The notes below the pieces were generated by a model that was given only the letters and a program-made list of their open reading frames with translations, made no database searches and was not told the DNA's origin. Of a stretch of 5,786 bases of DNA, positions 4,935 to 5,786 are shown one piece after another. Positions within the stretch are counted from its first letter, which is position 1. Every line of letters begins with the position of its first letter. The translations under genes were made by a program, and so were the position numbers. The stretch is from CAYMCJ01 sp964388985 (GTDB taxonomy: Bacteria > Patescibacteriota > Patescibacteriia > Patescibacteriales > CAYMCJ01): the NCBI GenBank assembly GCA_964388985.1, contig CAYMCJ010000057.1, positions 1 through 5,786 on the forward strand. Reading direction: 5' to 3'.

Positions 4935-5786
4935 CTATTTCACCGGCAATTCAAAACAAAACTTACTCCCCATTCCTTCACCTTTACTTTCCGCCCAAAT
5001 TTTTCCCTTGTGCGCTTCTACCATTTCCCTGGCGACATAAAGTCCCAGACCGGTTCCTTCCGTATGTATAACCGAGATGCCCTTGCCGCGCGAAAATTTC
5101 TTAAATAAATTCGGCAAATACTCTTTGTTAATGCCAATGCCGCTGTCCGATACGCAAAACCGCATTTTTTTACCAACCGCTTCCAAGCTAACGGTAAGAC
5201 TACCTTTTTTAGTATATTTGATAGCATTATCAATTAAATTCATAACCACCTGTCTAATTTTTTCTTCATCAATTCTTATTTTTGGCAATGGCTTGGCCGG
5301 CTTTCTATAATTTAATTTTAAACCTTTTTTCTTAACATTCCCCAACAACTCCTCGATGACGCTATCAACGATTTCTTCCAGTTGCATGACTTCGTAATCA
5401 AATTGCAGCCTCCCGGATTCAATGCGGGAAATATTTAATAAATTTTCCACCAGTTGGATTAATCTTTCGTTGGAATCATAAACTTTATCAAGCGAATCGG
5501 CTTCTTCCGGCGTCAAGGCGCCGAAGCTTCCTTCCAACATCATGGAAATATAACCCTTAATAACGGTCAGAGGCGTTCTTAACTGATGCGAGGCAATGGA
5601 AATAAACTCGCTCTTGGCCGCGTCTAATTTTTTTAACTCCTGATTGGCTTTTTTAAGCTCATGAGTGGCTTTTTCAACCTCGTCTCTTAACCGGACATTA
5701 AAATCCAAAGTGGCTTCGTACTGCAAGGCATGGTCAATTGACATAGCGGCAAAAGCGCCAATGGTTTTTAAAACCTGCAAATCCTC
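4935..5786 (-). CDS. Sensor histidine kinase, C-terminal part (5' end beyond the window)
   Basis: The frame is open to the right edge (it begins ...EDLQVLKTIGAF), so the TTG at 5778-5780 is not a likely start and the N-terminal sensor region lies outside. In visible-residue numbering, about 1-25 look like the last helix of a GAF domain and about 30-62 form a charged coiled-coil linker. The HisKA domain follows, with phospho-acceptor His in SIASHQLRTPL (His codon 5586-5588). The HATPase domain carries N box NLIDNAIKYT, G1 DSGIGI, F box LFKKFSRG and G2 GTGLGLYVA, ending ...SKFCFELPVK and TAG at 4935-4937. All catalytic boxes are intact. The protein should autophosphorylate on His and pass phosphate to a response regulator, which is not in the window. 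The absence of membrane segments in the visible part says nothing about the missing N-terminus. GC content is visibly higher than in the genes to its left (one 60-base row counted at 45%). Its last 311 coding-strand bases are repeated at the left edge. Signal and partner are unknown. Confidence 0.93.
   Translation of the reverse strand, partial: EDLQVLKTIGAFAAMSIDHALQYEATLDFNVRLRDEVEKATHELKKANQELKKLDAAKSEFISIASHQLRTPLTVIKGYISMMLEGSFGALTPEEADSLDKVYDSNERLIQLVENLLNISRIESGRLQFDYEVMQLEEIVDSVIEELLGNVKKKGLKLNYRKPAKPLPKIRIDEEKIRQVVMNLIDNAIKYTKKGSLTVSLEAVGKKMRFCVSDSGIGINKEYLPNLFKKFSRGKGISVIHTEGTGLGLYVAREMVEAHKGKIWAESKGEGMGSKFCFELPVK
4951..5261. repeat. Right copy of the 311-bp direct repeat (within the intact histidine kinase)
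   Basis: This is the partner of 1-311 in the same orientation, about 90% identical with no gaps. It covers the region from the N-box helix of the HATPase domain to five codons before the stop. Homology ends at about 5261, inside the codons for EEKIRQ. The kinase continues normally here, while the left copy switches to methyltransferase sequence, so this copy shows the original arrangement. Confidence 0.93.

Noticed and set aside
1..5786. CRISPR array, transposase, integrase or phage genes
   Set aside because: None is visible in any frame. The only repeat of note is the kinase-derived pair.
3419..5786. Alternative genetic code with TGA as glycine
   Set aside because: The long frames contain no internal TGA and use GGN for the conserved motif glycines. 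The SAM synthetase ends naturally at a TGA.

Overview
The window looks like a piece of a small, AT-rich bacterial genome. The tRNA-Tyr is bacterial in form (long variable arm, G1-C72, A73), and the tyrosyl-tRNA synthetase and the histidine kinase are also of bacterial type. Long frames free of internal TGA, and a TGA stop on the AdoMet synthetase gene, argue for the standard bacterial code. The style of the histidine kinase (...SEFISIASHQLRTPL...) and the HxGR / GGRDQ variants of the synthetase remind me of Patescibacteria (CPR) genomes. That placement comes from memory of such proteins and is only moderately sure. All genes lie on the minus strand, so transcription runs from right to left.

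Right edge (4935-5786): the C-terminal two thirds or so of a sensor histidine kinase, with a GAF-like end, coiled coil, HisKA and a complete HATPase domain. It is cut by the window edge. A small hairpin follows its stop codon, then about 280 bp of very AT-rich spacer containing a near-consensus sigma-70 type promoter (TTGACA, 17 bp, TATAGT) that points into the next gene.

Middle (304-4657): a compact run of genes, in transcription order: an archaeal-type S-adenosylmethionine synthetase, a divergent aminoglycoside-phosphotransferase-fold kinase, tyrosyl-tRNA synthetase, tRNA-Tyr(GTA), and a class I SAM-dependent methyltransferase. The gaps are 35, 25, 57 and 43 bp. No internal promoter stands out, so one transcript from the promoter at 4706-4734 is the simplest reading. 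The module makes SAM and has a SAM user. It charges tyrosine and carries the tRNA to be charged. It also has a small-molecule-type kinase. Whether this is one pathway or only a chance operon cannot be settled from the window.

Left edge (1-311): the 3' end of a second histidine kinase gene, about 90% identical without gaps to 4951-5261. Its 5' part is missing. The methyltransferase gene runs straight into it and takes its stop codon from it. The low-GC module is therefore bracketed by a 311-bp direct repeat made of two paralogous kinase ends. This points to insertion, deletion or recombination at a kinase gene family, or to a contig bounded by repeats.
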